DNA of 41,039 bases from Prevotella sp. (GTDB taxonomy: Bacteria > Bacteroidota > Bacteroidia > Bacteroidales > Bacteroidaceae), in NCBI GenBank assembly GCA_017474515.1, contig JAFVHN010000084.1, forward strand, positions 1 to 41,039. Direction: 5' to 3'. A program made the position numbers and the translations under genes. Shown here piece by piece: positions 1-6,695 of the stretch (its first letter is position 1; every line of letters starts with the position of its first letter). A model generated the notes under the pieces. The model was not told the origin of the DNA, did not search any database, and worked only from the letters and a program-made list of their open reading frames with translations.

Positions 1-1
1 C

Positions 2-298
2 ATGGGCCGGCGCATCTCGGAATTGCTTCGCGACAGCGAGATACAACGCTCGGCCGGCATTATTCCCTATGTGCTGACGGGCGACGAGCGTTACCTTGAC
101 CTGCGCGCCTTCCCCGAGGACATCAAGCTGATGGTGTGGGAGCGGCAGGGGCACCGGTGCGCCATCTGCGGCAAGGAGTTCGACATGGAATTCATGGAGG
201 GCGACCACATCACGCCATGGCGCGAGCACGGGCGCACGGTGGCCGAGAACTGCCAGATGCTTTGCAGGGAATGCAACCGGAGGAAAGGGGCGAAATGA
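2..298 (+). CDS. HNH endonuclease, C-terminal part (5' end probably outside window)
   Basis: The reading frame is open from the window edge and ends at TGA 296-298. The last 50 residues form a clear HNH nuclease fold: two CxxC zinc knuckles (C53/C56 and C88/C91) frame the GDHITPW segment, which carries the metal-binding histidine, and an asparagine sits before the second knuckle. HNH domains of this kind cut DNA with one metal ion. In Bacteroidetes a very similar tail often ends longer DUF262/HNH (GmrSD-like) restriction proteins. The Met at position 2 is therefore probably internal and the gene likely starts upstream; that is an inference. A strong terminator follows 19 bases after the stop. 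Confidence 0.75.
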   Translation: MGRRISELLRDSEIQRSAGIIPYVLTGDERYLDLRAFPEDIKLMVWERQGHRCAICGKEFDMEFMEGDHITPWREHGRTVAENCQMLCRECNRRKGAK

Positions 299-316
299 AA
301 GGGAATGGGGGAAATA

Positions 317-350
317 ATAAAACCAGCCGCGAGGGGCTGGTTTTATTTTT
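317..350 (+). terminator. Rho-independent terminator after the HNH gene
   Basis: A perfect 12-bp stem (317-328 with 335-346, core AACCAGCC/GGCTGGTT) closes a 6-base loop and runs into a T-rich tract (TTTTATTTTT). A-rich left and T-rich right flanks make it usable from both strands. Confidence 0.85.
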
Positions 351-371
351 GTAATTCAAGTTTCACATTCG

Positions 372-597
372 CTCAACTTCTTGGAGTTACAGGAGTTCAG
401 GAGTTACAGGAGATAAAATGCTTTTAAATGATGAATTCTTAGTTATGAATTATGCACGGCAGCAAAAACTCATAACTCATAACTCAAACTTAATAGTTCT
501 GAAAACTCCCTATTCGTCAGTTTGCAGAGGTTGGAAGTTTTGTCTGAACTCTTGAACTCCTGTAACTCCTGAACTACATCAACTTGAGAAAGTTGAG
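372..597. repeat. 226-bp imperfect inverted repeat with GGAGTTACAGGAG arms
   Basis: The left arm (372-412) reads CTCAACTT followed by repeated GGAGTTACAGGAGTTC units. The right arm (about 545-597) holds the complementary units and ends AAGTTGAG. The interior (418-490) carries the AACTCATAACTCATAACTC low-complexity repeat seen elsewhere in the window. No coding potential is visible. Confidence 0.6.
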
Positions 598-722
598 TTA
601 TTAAAGCAATTCCCAAAGGCGTCGGCACCTATGTATTCGGCTCCTTTTGTGTCGGTCCCTATGACGTGGGCTCTTTGGCACCTCTTCCCTTTTACGATGT
701 TTTCACGCTACAGGCGGGATGA
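597..722 (+). other. Start-less open stretch with internal 30-bp repeat; possible gene remnant
   Basis: One frame is open for 41 codons and ends at TGA 720-722, but it has no ATG. The DNA at 621-650 is repeated imperfectly at 651-679, giving peptide blocks VGTYVFGSFC and VGPYDVGSLA. It may be a gene fragment or a repeat that happens to be open; I recognise no family. Confidence 0.25.
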
Positions 723-762
723 TTTCAACGTTTTCATGCGTTTTTCCCCCGTTTTTTCCTAT

Positions 763-800
763 AAAGTTTCTTAAAAGTAAGTTTTGAGAAACTTTTTTAA
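763..800. terminator. Terminator-like hairpin upstream of the moxR promoter
   Basis: Arms 763-776 and 782-795 pair at 13 of 14 positions plus one G-T wobble around a 5-base loop, followed by TTTTTTAA. It sits 50 bases before the moxR -7 box and would insulate the bat operon from upstream transcription. Confidence 0.55.
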
Positions 801-844
801 TATTATTTAGACACATTATTGATGTTTGTACATATTAAATGTTG

Positions 845-852
845 TACTTTTG
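845..852 (+). promoter_or_regulatory. moxR/bat operon promoter (-7 box TACTTTTG)
   Basis: The box matches the Bacteroidetes consensus TAnnTTTG exactly and is followed by C. The nearest TTTG (825-828) lies 16 bases upstream, a few bases shorter than the usual 19-21, so the -33 assignment is uncertain. The predicted transcript starts near 857 with a leader of about 95 nt that contains the C/G-rich repeat at 870-905. Confidence 0.6.
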
Positions 853-869
853 CGCTGAAATTAGAAAAA

Positions 870-905
870 GCCCCCTCTTATCCCCCCAAAGAGGGGGAGG
901 AAAAG
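870..905. repeat. C/G-rich palindromic repeat, short form, in the moxR leader
   Basis: CCCCCTC (871-877) pairs with GAGGGGG (891-897). It is the shortest of five copies of a dispersed C/G-rich repeat in this window and lies between the promoter and the start codon of moxR. Confidence 0.65.
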
Positions 906-951
906 GTGATTATACAAAACGACAAAATATCAAAACGACAAAACAACAAAT

Positions 952-1947
952 ATGGCAGAAGCTATTGATATCAGAGAACTGAATGTCAGGATAGAGCAGC
1001 AAAGTGCTTTTGTGACCAGCCTGACGCATGGTATGGACCAGGTCATCGTGGGCCAGAAACATCTTGTGGACTCCCTGCTCATTGGGTTGCTCAGCGACGG
1101 GCACATACTGCTGGAGGGCGTGCCGGGACTGGCCAAGACGCTGGCCATAAAGACGCTGGCCCAGCTGATTGATGCCGATTACAGCCGCATACAGTTCACC
1201 CCCGACCTGTTGCCGGCCGACGTGATTGGCACGATGGTGTATTCGCAGAAGGACGAGAATTTCCATGTGAACAAGGGCCCTGTGTTTGCCAACTTCGTGC
1301 TTGCCGACGAAATCAACCGCGCCCCGGCAAAGGTGCAAAGCGCGCTGCTGGAGGCCATGCAGGAGCACCAGGTCACCATAGGCAGCGAGACGTTCCGCCT
1401 GCCCAGCCCGTTCCTGGTGATGGCCACGCAGAACCCCATTGAGCAGGAGGGCACCTACCAGCTGCCCGAGGCTCAGGTGGACCGTTTCATGCTGAAGGTG
1501 GTCATCGACTATCCCTCGCTGGAAGAGGAGAAGAAAATCATCCGCGAGAACATCATGGGCGCTCTTCCCGAGGTGCGGCCCGTCACCACATCGCAGGAAA
1601 TCCTCGACGCCCGCGCCGTGGTGCGCCAGGTTTATCTTGACGAAAAAATAGAGCAGTACATTGCCGACATCGTGTTTGCCACCCGTTACCCCGACCGCTA
1701 CGGGCTGAAGGACATGAAGGACCTCATCACCTTCGGCGGCTCTCCGCGCGCCTCCATCAACCTTGCCAAGGCTGCGCGCGCCTACGCCTTTATCAAGCGC
1801 CGCGGGTTCGTGGTGCCCGAGGATGTGCGTGCCGTGGCCCACGACGTGCTGCGCCACCGCATCGGACTGAGCTACGAGGCAGAGGCCACCAACGTGACCA
1901 GCGAGGAAATCGTCAGCAATATAATAAATAAGGTGGAGGTGCCTTGA
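952..1947 (+). CDS. moxR: MoxR-family AAA+ ATPase
   Basis: A 331-residue cytoplasmic AAA+ ATPase of the MoxR branch, thought to act as a chaperone that inserts metals or assembles partners together with vWA-domain proteins. Visible motifs are Walker A GVPGLAKT (56-63), Walker B FVLADE (115-120), sensor-1 ATQN (158-161) in the MoxR-typical ATQNPIEQEGTYQLPEAQ stretch, and a C-terminal lid. Length is normal for the family. It opens a seven-gene cluster (DUF58, BatD-like, BatA, BatB, BatC, BatD-BatE); only three bases separate it from the next start. The cluster matches the bat aerotolerance operon first described in Bacteroides fragilis. The client of the complex is not known from sequence. Confidence 0.95.
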   Translation: MAEAIDIRELNVRIEQQSAFVTSLTHGMDQVIVGQKHLVDSLLIGLLSDGHILLEGVPGLAKTLAIKTLAQLIDADYSRIQFTPDLLPADVIGTMVYSQKDENFHVNKGPVFANFVLADEINRAPAKVQSALLEAMQEHQVTIGSETFRLPSPFLVMATQNPIEQEGTYQLPEAQVDRFMLKVVIDYPSLEEEKKIIRENIMGALPEVRPVTTSQEILDARAVVRQVYLDEKIEQYIADIVFATRYPDRYGLKDMKDLITFGGSPRASINLAKAARAYAFIKRRGFVVPEDVRAVAHDVLRHRIGLSYEAEATNVTSEEIVSNIINKVEVP

Positions 1948-1950
1948 TAG

Positions 1951-2823
1951 ATGGAGACATCGGAGATTTTAAAGAAAGTAAGGAAAATAGAAATCAAGAC
2001 GCGGGGCCTGAGCAGCAATATCTTTGCCGGCCAGTACCACTCCGCGTTCAAAGGCCGTGGCATGGCGTTCAGCGAAGTGCGCGAATACCAGTATGGTGAC
2101 GACGTGCGCGACATCGACTGGAACGTCACGGCCCGCTTCCATAAGCCCTATGTCAAGGTGTTTGAGGAGGAGCGTGAGCTCACCGTGATGCTCCTGATAG
2201 ACGTTTCGGGCTCGCTCGATTTCGGCACACAGGTCCAGCTCAAGAAGGACCTCGTGACGGAGATTGCTGCCACGCTGGCCTTCAGCGCCATCCAGAACAA
2301 CGACAAGATAGGAGTGGTGTTCTTCTCCGACAAGGTGGAGAAATATATTCCGCCGAAGAAAGGGCGTAAGCACATCCTCTACATCATCCGCGAGATGCTC
2401 GACTTCCATGCCGAGAGCCGTAAGACCGACGTGAAGATGGCCCTGGAGTTCCTCACCGGCGTCATGAAGCGGCGGTGTACCACGTTCCTGCTCAGCGACT
2501 TCTATACGCGCGGGGACTTTGAACAGGCCCTCACCATCTGTAACCGCAAGCACGACGTGGTGGCCATTCAAGTCTATGACAAGCGGGCGAAGATGCTGCC
2601 CGACGTGGGGTTGATGAAAGTTGTTGACGCCGAGACCGGCCACGAGATGTACATCGACACCAGCAGCAAGAAACTGCGCCGCGCCCACACGCAATATTGG
2701 CTCAACCGCCAGCAGGTGTTGCAGGAGGCGTTCAACAAGAGCAACGTTGACCACGTCAGCATTGCCACCGACGACGATTATGTGAAACAGCTGATGATGC
2801 TGTTCCAGATGAGGGGGAGGTAA
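1951..2823 (+). CDS. DUF58 (vWA-like) protein of the bat operon
   Basis: A 290-residue soluble protein with the DUF58 signature EYQYGDDVRDIDWN (about 45-58) followed by a vWA-like domain whose metal site starts at DVSGS (84-88). DUF58 proteins nearly always pair with MoxR ATPases and are believed to be their direct partners. No signal peptide or membrane segment is visible, so it should stay in the cytoplasm. Translation is probably coupled to moxR: the moxR stop TGA is followed by TAG and then this ATG. The 71-base gap after it holds a C/G-rich repeat inside the operon. Confidence 0.93.
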   Translation: METSEILKKVRKIEIKTRGLSSNIFAGQYHSAFKGRGMAFSEVREYQYGDDVRDIDWNVTARFHKPYVKVFEEERELTVMLLIDVSGSLDFGTQVQLKKDLVTEIAATLAFSAIQNNDKIGVVFFSDKVEKYIPPKKGRKHILYIIREMLDFHAESRKTDVKMALEFLTGVMKRRCTTFLLSDFYTRGDFEQALTICNRKHDVVAIQVYDKRAKMLPDVGLMKVVDAETGHEMYIDTSSKKLRRAHTQYWLNRQQVLQEAFNKSNVDHVSIATDDDYVKQLMMLFQMRGR

Positions 2824-2828
2824 TTGAA

Positions 2829-2870
2829 GGCCCCCCTCTAATCCCCCCTTGGGGGGAAGGGCCCACCCCT
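2829..2870. repeat. C/G-rich palindromic repeat inside the bat operon
   Basis: GCCCCCCTCTAATCCCCCC followed by TTGGGGGG forms a 6-bp G/C hairpin (CCCCCC-TT-GGGGGG). It is the same family as the copies at 870, 11333, 23508 and 40771, and lies between two co-directional operon genes. Confidence 0.8.
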
Positions 2871-2894
2871 AAGACTAACGCCAAAAGAACCAAG

Positions 2895-3956
2895 ATGCGA
2901 AAGATATTCTATATATTGCTGATAATCTGTCCGTTGACCGCATTCGCACAAGTGCAGGTTGAGTCAAAGATTGACTCCATGGAAATCTTCATCGGCGAGC
3001 AAGCACATTTGTCGGTCAGCGTTTCGGCAAAGCGCGGGCAGGCCATCAGCTTCCCCACAATCCGGCAGTCGGAATATCTCACCCCCGGCGTGGAGGTGCT
3101 TGAGGTTTCGGACGCCGACACCTCTTCACTCGACAATGACATGGTGCGGGTGAACAAGGTCTATACGCTGACCTCTTTCGACGAAAAACTCTACTACCTG
3201 CCGCCCATGAAGGTGACGGTTGACGGCAAGGGCTATGAAGGTCCGAAGTTGGCGCTGAAAGTGCTCACCGTGCCTGTTGACACACTGCATGCCGACCAGT
3301 TCTTCCCTCCGAAGGATGTGCAGGACAATCCCTTCCTGTGGTCGGAGTGGCGGCCGCTGTTCCTGTTGAGCATTGCCCTGCTTGTCTTGTCGTGCCTGAT
3401 CATCTACTTGTGGAGCAGTCTGAAGGCCAACAAGCCCGTCATACCTCAAATCATCCGCACGCGGCCCCTGCTTCCGCATCAGGCTGCCATGCGCGAGATT
3501 GACGACATCAAGAAAGACCGCATGCCTGCCTCTGAAAACCAGAAGGCATACTATACGCGCCTTACCGACACGCTGAGAAAATACATAGAGCGGCGGTTCG
3601 GCTTCTCGGCCCTGGAAATGACCAGTGCCGAAATCATTGAACGTCTGCAGCAGGAGCAGAGTGCCGCGAAAATCAATGAGCTGCGCGAGCTGTTCACCAC
3701 CGCCGACCTGGTGAAATTTGCCAAATACTCCACGCTGCTCAACGAGAACGATGCCAACCTGTTGCATGCCATTGACTTCATCAACGAGACCAAGCAGGAG
3801 AACGTGCCCGTGGAAACCGTGAAACCCGTATTGACCGAGGAGGAGCGGAGCAAGAAGCAGTCGCGCATCTTCACCAAGGCTGCCATTGCCGCGAGCATTG
3901 TTCTTGGCATCATTATCTGGATGTTCATAGCGTATGAGGTCTATATGCTTCTTTAA
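2895..3956 (+). CDS. BatD-like membrane protein of the bat operon
   Basis: 353 residues: signal peptide 1-18 (cleavage after TAFA), a beta-rich periplasmic domain to about 150, a membrane helix at 154-173, a cytoplasmic alpha-helical region (about 175-325) and a second membrane helix near 329-350. The layout, export signal, periplasmic domain, helix and then cytosolic helical domain, repeats the first half of the BatD-BatE fusion at 6696, so it is probably a divergent BatD paralogue. In other phyla DUF4381 proteins hold this place between DUF58 and vWA genes. I infer a scaffold role linking periplasmic Bat domains to cytoplasmic MoxR/DUF58. Specific function unknown. Confidence 0.75.
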   Translation: MRKIFYILLIICPLTAFAQVQVESKIDSMEIFIGEQAHLSVSVSAKRGQAISFPTIRQSEYLTPGVEVLEVSDADTSSLDNDMVRVNKVYTLTSFDEKLYYLPPMKVTVDGKGYEGPKLALKVLTVPVDTLHADQFFPPKDVQDNPFLWSEWRPLFLLSIALLVLSCLIIYLWSSLKANKPVIPQIIRTRPLLPHQAAMREIDDIKKDRMPASENQKAYYTRLTDTLRKYIERRFGFSALEMTSAEIIERLQQEQSAAKINELRELFTTADLVKFAKYSTLLNENDANLLHAIDFINETKQENVPVETVKPVLTEEERSKKQSRIFTKAAIAASIVLGIIIWMFIAYEVYMLL

Positions 3957-3971
3957 CAAAACGGAGAACGA

Positions 3972-4970
3972 ATGGAATTTTTAAATAAAGGCTATCTGCT
4001 GTTGCTGCTGTTGCTGGTGCCCTATGTGCTTTGGTACCTGCTGTTCCGCAAGAAAACGGAGCCCACCATGCGCATGAGCGACACCTACGCCTACCGCTTC
4101 GCGCCGAAGAGTCTGCGTCAGCGGCTTACCTGGCTGCCCGCCTTCCTGCGCATGGCTACGTTTGCCTTCCTCATCCTGGCTTTGGCACGGCCCCAGACCC
4201 ACAACCATTGGGGAAACAAGGTGACAGAAGGCATCGACATCATGTTGGCCATGGACATTTCTACCAGCATGCTGGCGCAGGACCTGAAACCCAACCGCAT
4301 GGATGCTGCAAAGGCAGTGGCCTCGGAGTTCATTGCAGGCAGGCCCGACGACAACATCGGCCTTACCATCTTTGCCGGTGAAGCCTTCACGCAATGTCCC
4401 ATGACCACCGACCACCAGTCATTGCAGAACCTCTTGGTCAATGTGCGCACCGACTTGGCCGAACGTGGCCTCATTGAGGACGGCACAGCCATCGGCATGG
4501 GACTGGCCAACGCCGTGAGCCGTCTGAAAGACAGCAAGACCAAGAGCCGCGTGGTCATTCTGCTTACCGACGGCAGCAATAACATGGGCGACATTTCGCC
4601 GCTCACTGCCGCTCAGATAGCAAAGAGCTACGGCATAAGGGTATATACCATTGCCGTGGGAAGCAACAAAGTGGCACCATATCCCATGCAGGTGGGAGGA
4701 ACCATTCAATATGTCAACATGAAGGTTGACGTGGACACCGAGACACTCAGCCAGATAGCAGCAACGTCTGACGGACAGTTCTACCGTGCCACCAACACCT
4801 CGGAGTTGAAGCAGATTTACAAAGATATTGACAAACTGGAGAAATCGAGGATGCAGGTGAAACAATACACCAAGCATTATGAGGCGTATCAGGTGTTCGC
4901 CCTCATCGCTTTTGTGTGCCTGCTCCTTGAAATCCTGTTGAGAATAACCTGGTTGAGGAGGATTCCCTGA
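3972..4970 (+). CDS. batA: Aerotolerance protein BatA (vWA domain, inner membrane)
   Basis: 332 residues with two N-terminal membrane helices (about 7-24 and 58-72), a von Willebrand A domain, and a C-terminal helix (about 307-325). The metal-ion-dependent adhesion site is complete: DISTS (95-99), Thr in DGTAIG (about 171) and TDGSNN (199-204). BatA is one of the proteins tied to oxygen tolerance in B. fragilis; the exact mechanism is unsettled. Its stop overlaps the batB start by one base (TGATG), pointing to coupled translation and equal amounts of both vWA proteins. Confidence 0.93.
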   Translation: MEFLNKGYLLLLLLLVPYVLWYLLFRKKTEPTMRMSDTYAYRFAPKSLRQRLTWLPAFLRMATFAFLILALARPQTHNHWGNKVTEGIDIMLAMDISTSMLAQDLKPNRMDAAKAVASEFIAGRPDDNIGLTIFAGEAFTQCPMTTDHQSLQNLLVNVRTDLAERGLIEDGTAIGMGLANAVSRLKDSKTKSRVVILLTDGSNNMGDISPLTAAQIAKSYGIRVYTIAVGSNKVAPYPMQVGGTIQYVNMKVDVDTETLSQIAATSDGQFYRATNTSELKQIYKDIDKLEKSRMQVKQYTKHYEAYQVFALIAFVCLLLEILLRITWLRRIP

Positions 4971-6004
4971 TGTTCAGATTTGACAGTTCAACCTATTTAT
5001 ATTTGTTGGCGCTCGTACCAGTGCTATTGCTGATATATGTGGCCGGCTTCAGCCGTCAGCGTAAGAAACTGAAGGCGCTGGGCGACCTTGGCCTGTTGCG
5101 GCAGCTCATGCCCGGCATGTCGAAAGTGAGGCCATGGGTGAAGTTTGGCCTGTTGCTGGCTTCGCTGGCACTTGTCATCCTGATGCTCGCCCGCCCGCAG
5201 ATGGGCACGAAAATATCCAACGAGAAGCGAAACGGCATAGAAACCATGATGGCCTTCGACATCAGTAATTCCATGCGGGCCGAGGACGTGGCCCCGTCGC
5301 GTCTCGACAAAAGCAAGATGCTGGTTGAAAACTTGGTTGACAACTTCTCCAACGACAAAGTGGGACTTGTGGTCTTTGCCGGCGATGCCTATATACAGTT
5401 GCCCATCACGAGCGACTATGTGTCGGCAAAAATGTTCCTTCGTGACATCTCGCCCGAGCTGATTGCCGCGCAGGGAACCAACATCGGCGATGCCATACAC
5501 CTGTGTGTGAAAAGTTTCACCGAGCAGGAAAACATGGGCCGCGCCGTCATCGTCATTACCGACGGTGAGGACCATGAGGGCCGGGCCGTGGAGGCTGCCA
5601 AGGAAGCCCGCAAGAACGGCATCCGCGTCTATGTGCTCGGCGTGGGCTCGACAAAAGGCTCGCTGGTGCCCGACGGAGAGGGCGGATATTTGAAAGACAA
5701 CACTGGAAAAGAAGTGATGAGCGCCCTCAACGAAGACATGTGCAAGGAAATCGCCGAGGCCGGTGGGGGAGCATATATTCATGTTGACAACACCAACGTG
5801 GCACAGCAGAAACTCGACAACGAACTGGCGAAACTGGAAAAAGGCGAAATCACAAGTGTCGTCTTCAGCGAATACGACGAACAGTTCCAGGCATTCGGCA
5901 TTCTTGCACTCTTGTTGCTGATTGTAGAAATCTGCGTGTTTGAAAGCAAAAACCCGTTGCTTCGGAATATCAGCATTTTCAGCAGAAAGAAGAAAAAGGA
6001 TTAG
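4970..6004 (+). CDS. batB: Aerotolerance protein BatB (vWA domain, inner membrane)
   Basis: 344 residues arranged like BatA: membrane helices near 8-25 and 58-74, a vWA domain and a C-terminal helix near 310-328, ending in a lysine-rich tail. The metal site is DISNS (97-101) with TDGEDHEG (197-204). BatA and BatB are clear paralogues and probably form a membrane pair facing the periplasm or cytoplasm; topology cannot be settled from sequence alone. It starts inside the batA stop codon and is followed after 6 bases by batC. Confidence 0.93.
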   Translation: MFRFDSSTYLYLLALVPVLLLIYVAGFSRQRKKLKALGDLGLLRQLMPGMSKVRPWVKFGLLLASLALVILMLARPQMGTKISNEKRNGIETMMAFDISNSMRAEDVAPSRLDKSKMLVENLVDNFSNDKVGLVVFAGDAYIQLPITSDYVSAKMFLRDISPELIAAQGTNIGDAIHLCVKSFTEQENMGRAVIVITDGEDHEGRAVEAAKEARKNGIRVYVLGVGSTKGSLVPDGEGGYLKDNTGKEVMSALNEDMCKEIAEAGGGAYIHVDNTNVAQQKLDNELAKLEKGEITSVVFSEYDEQFQAFGILALLLLIVEICVFESKNPLLRNISIFSRKKKKD

Positions 6005-6010
6005 GAAACT

Positions 6011-6670
6011 ATGAAATACCTGAAATATGTCCTCGCTTGTTTGTGCATGCTTGTGGCCATGCCGTCGGCAGCCCAGCAAGAAAGGAAAAACATAAGGGAA
6101 GGCAACCGCCTCTACAGGCAGAAACAATATCAGCAGGCCGAGATATTATACCGCAAGGCATTGGCAAATAACAAGTCCAACCCGCAGGCGGCATACAACC
6201 TGGCCTGTGCCTTGATGATGCAGCAGAAAGACTCTGCCGCCATTGTGCAATACGAGTCGGCAGCCAAGATGGAGGACAACAAACTGCGTCGGTCGAAGTC
6301 TTTCCACAACATCGGTGTTATCTTGCAGGCCCACCGCATGTATGGCGATGCCATCAAGGCATACGAGGAGTCGCTGCGCAACAATCCCAAGGACGACGAA
6401 ACGCGTTATAACTTGGCTTTGTGCAAGAAGATGAACAAACAGAAACCGCAGCAACAGAAAGAGCAGAAAGAAGAAAAGAAAAACGAAAAACAAGACAATA
6501 AGGACAAGCAGGACGAAAAGAAACAGCAGGAGCAAAACTCACAGCAGATGAGCAAGGACAATGCCGAACAACTCCTCAATGCCGCCATTCAGAAAGAGAA
6601 GGACACGCAGCAGCGGCTGAAGAAAGCCATGCAGCAGCCCAGAAGGAAAAACTTTGAAAAGAACTGGTAG
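6011..6670 (+). CDS. batC: BatC, exported TPR protein with a charged C-terminal tail
   Basis: 219 residues: a signal peptide (1 to about 21, cleavage after PSAA), about three tetratricopeptide repeats (26-130, with YRQKQYQQAEILYRKAL as the first), then a strongly charged K/Q/E stretch (about 140-180) and a basic end. TPRs mediate protein-protein contacts, so BatC probably bridges other Bat proteins in the periplasm. It lies between batB and the batD-batE fusion. The low-complexity tail is likely disordered. Confidence 0.88.
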   Translation: MKYLKYVLACLCMLVAMPSAAQQERKNIREGNRLYRQKQYQQAEILYRKALANNKSNPQAAYNLACALMMQQKDSAAIVQYESAAKMEDNKLRRSKSFHNIGVILQAHRMYGDAIKAYEESLRNNPKDDETRYNLALCKKMNKQKPQQQKEQKEEKKNEKQDNKDKQDEKKQQEQNSQQMSKDNAEQLLNAAIQKEKDTQQRLKKAMQQPRRKNFEKNW

Positions 6671-6695
6671 CACCTGCGACAACATATAACAAACA

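Noticed and set aside
910-1857. A 315-codon - strand frame opposite moxR
   Set aside because: It mirrors the moxR codons; moxR is unambiguous by its ATPase motifs. Similar shadows opposite batB, queA, prfA and pyrF were left out for the same reason.
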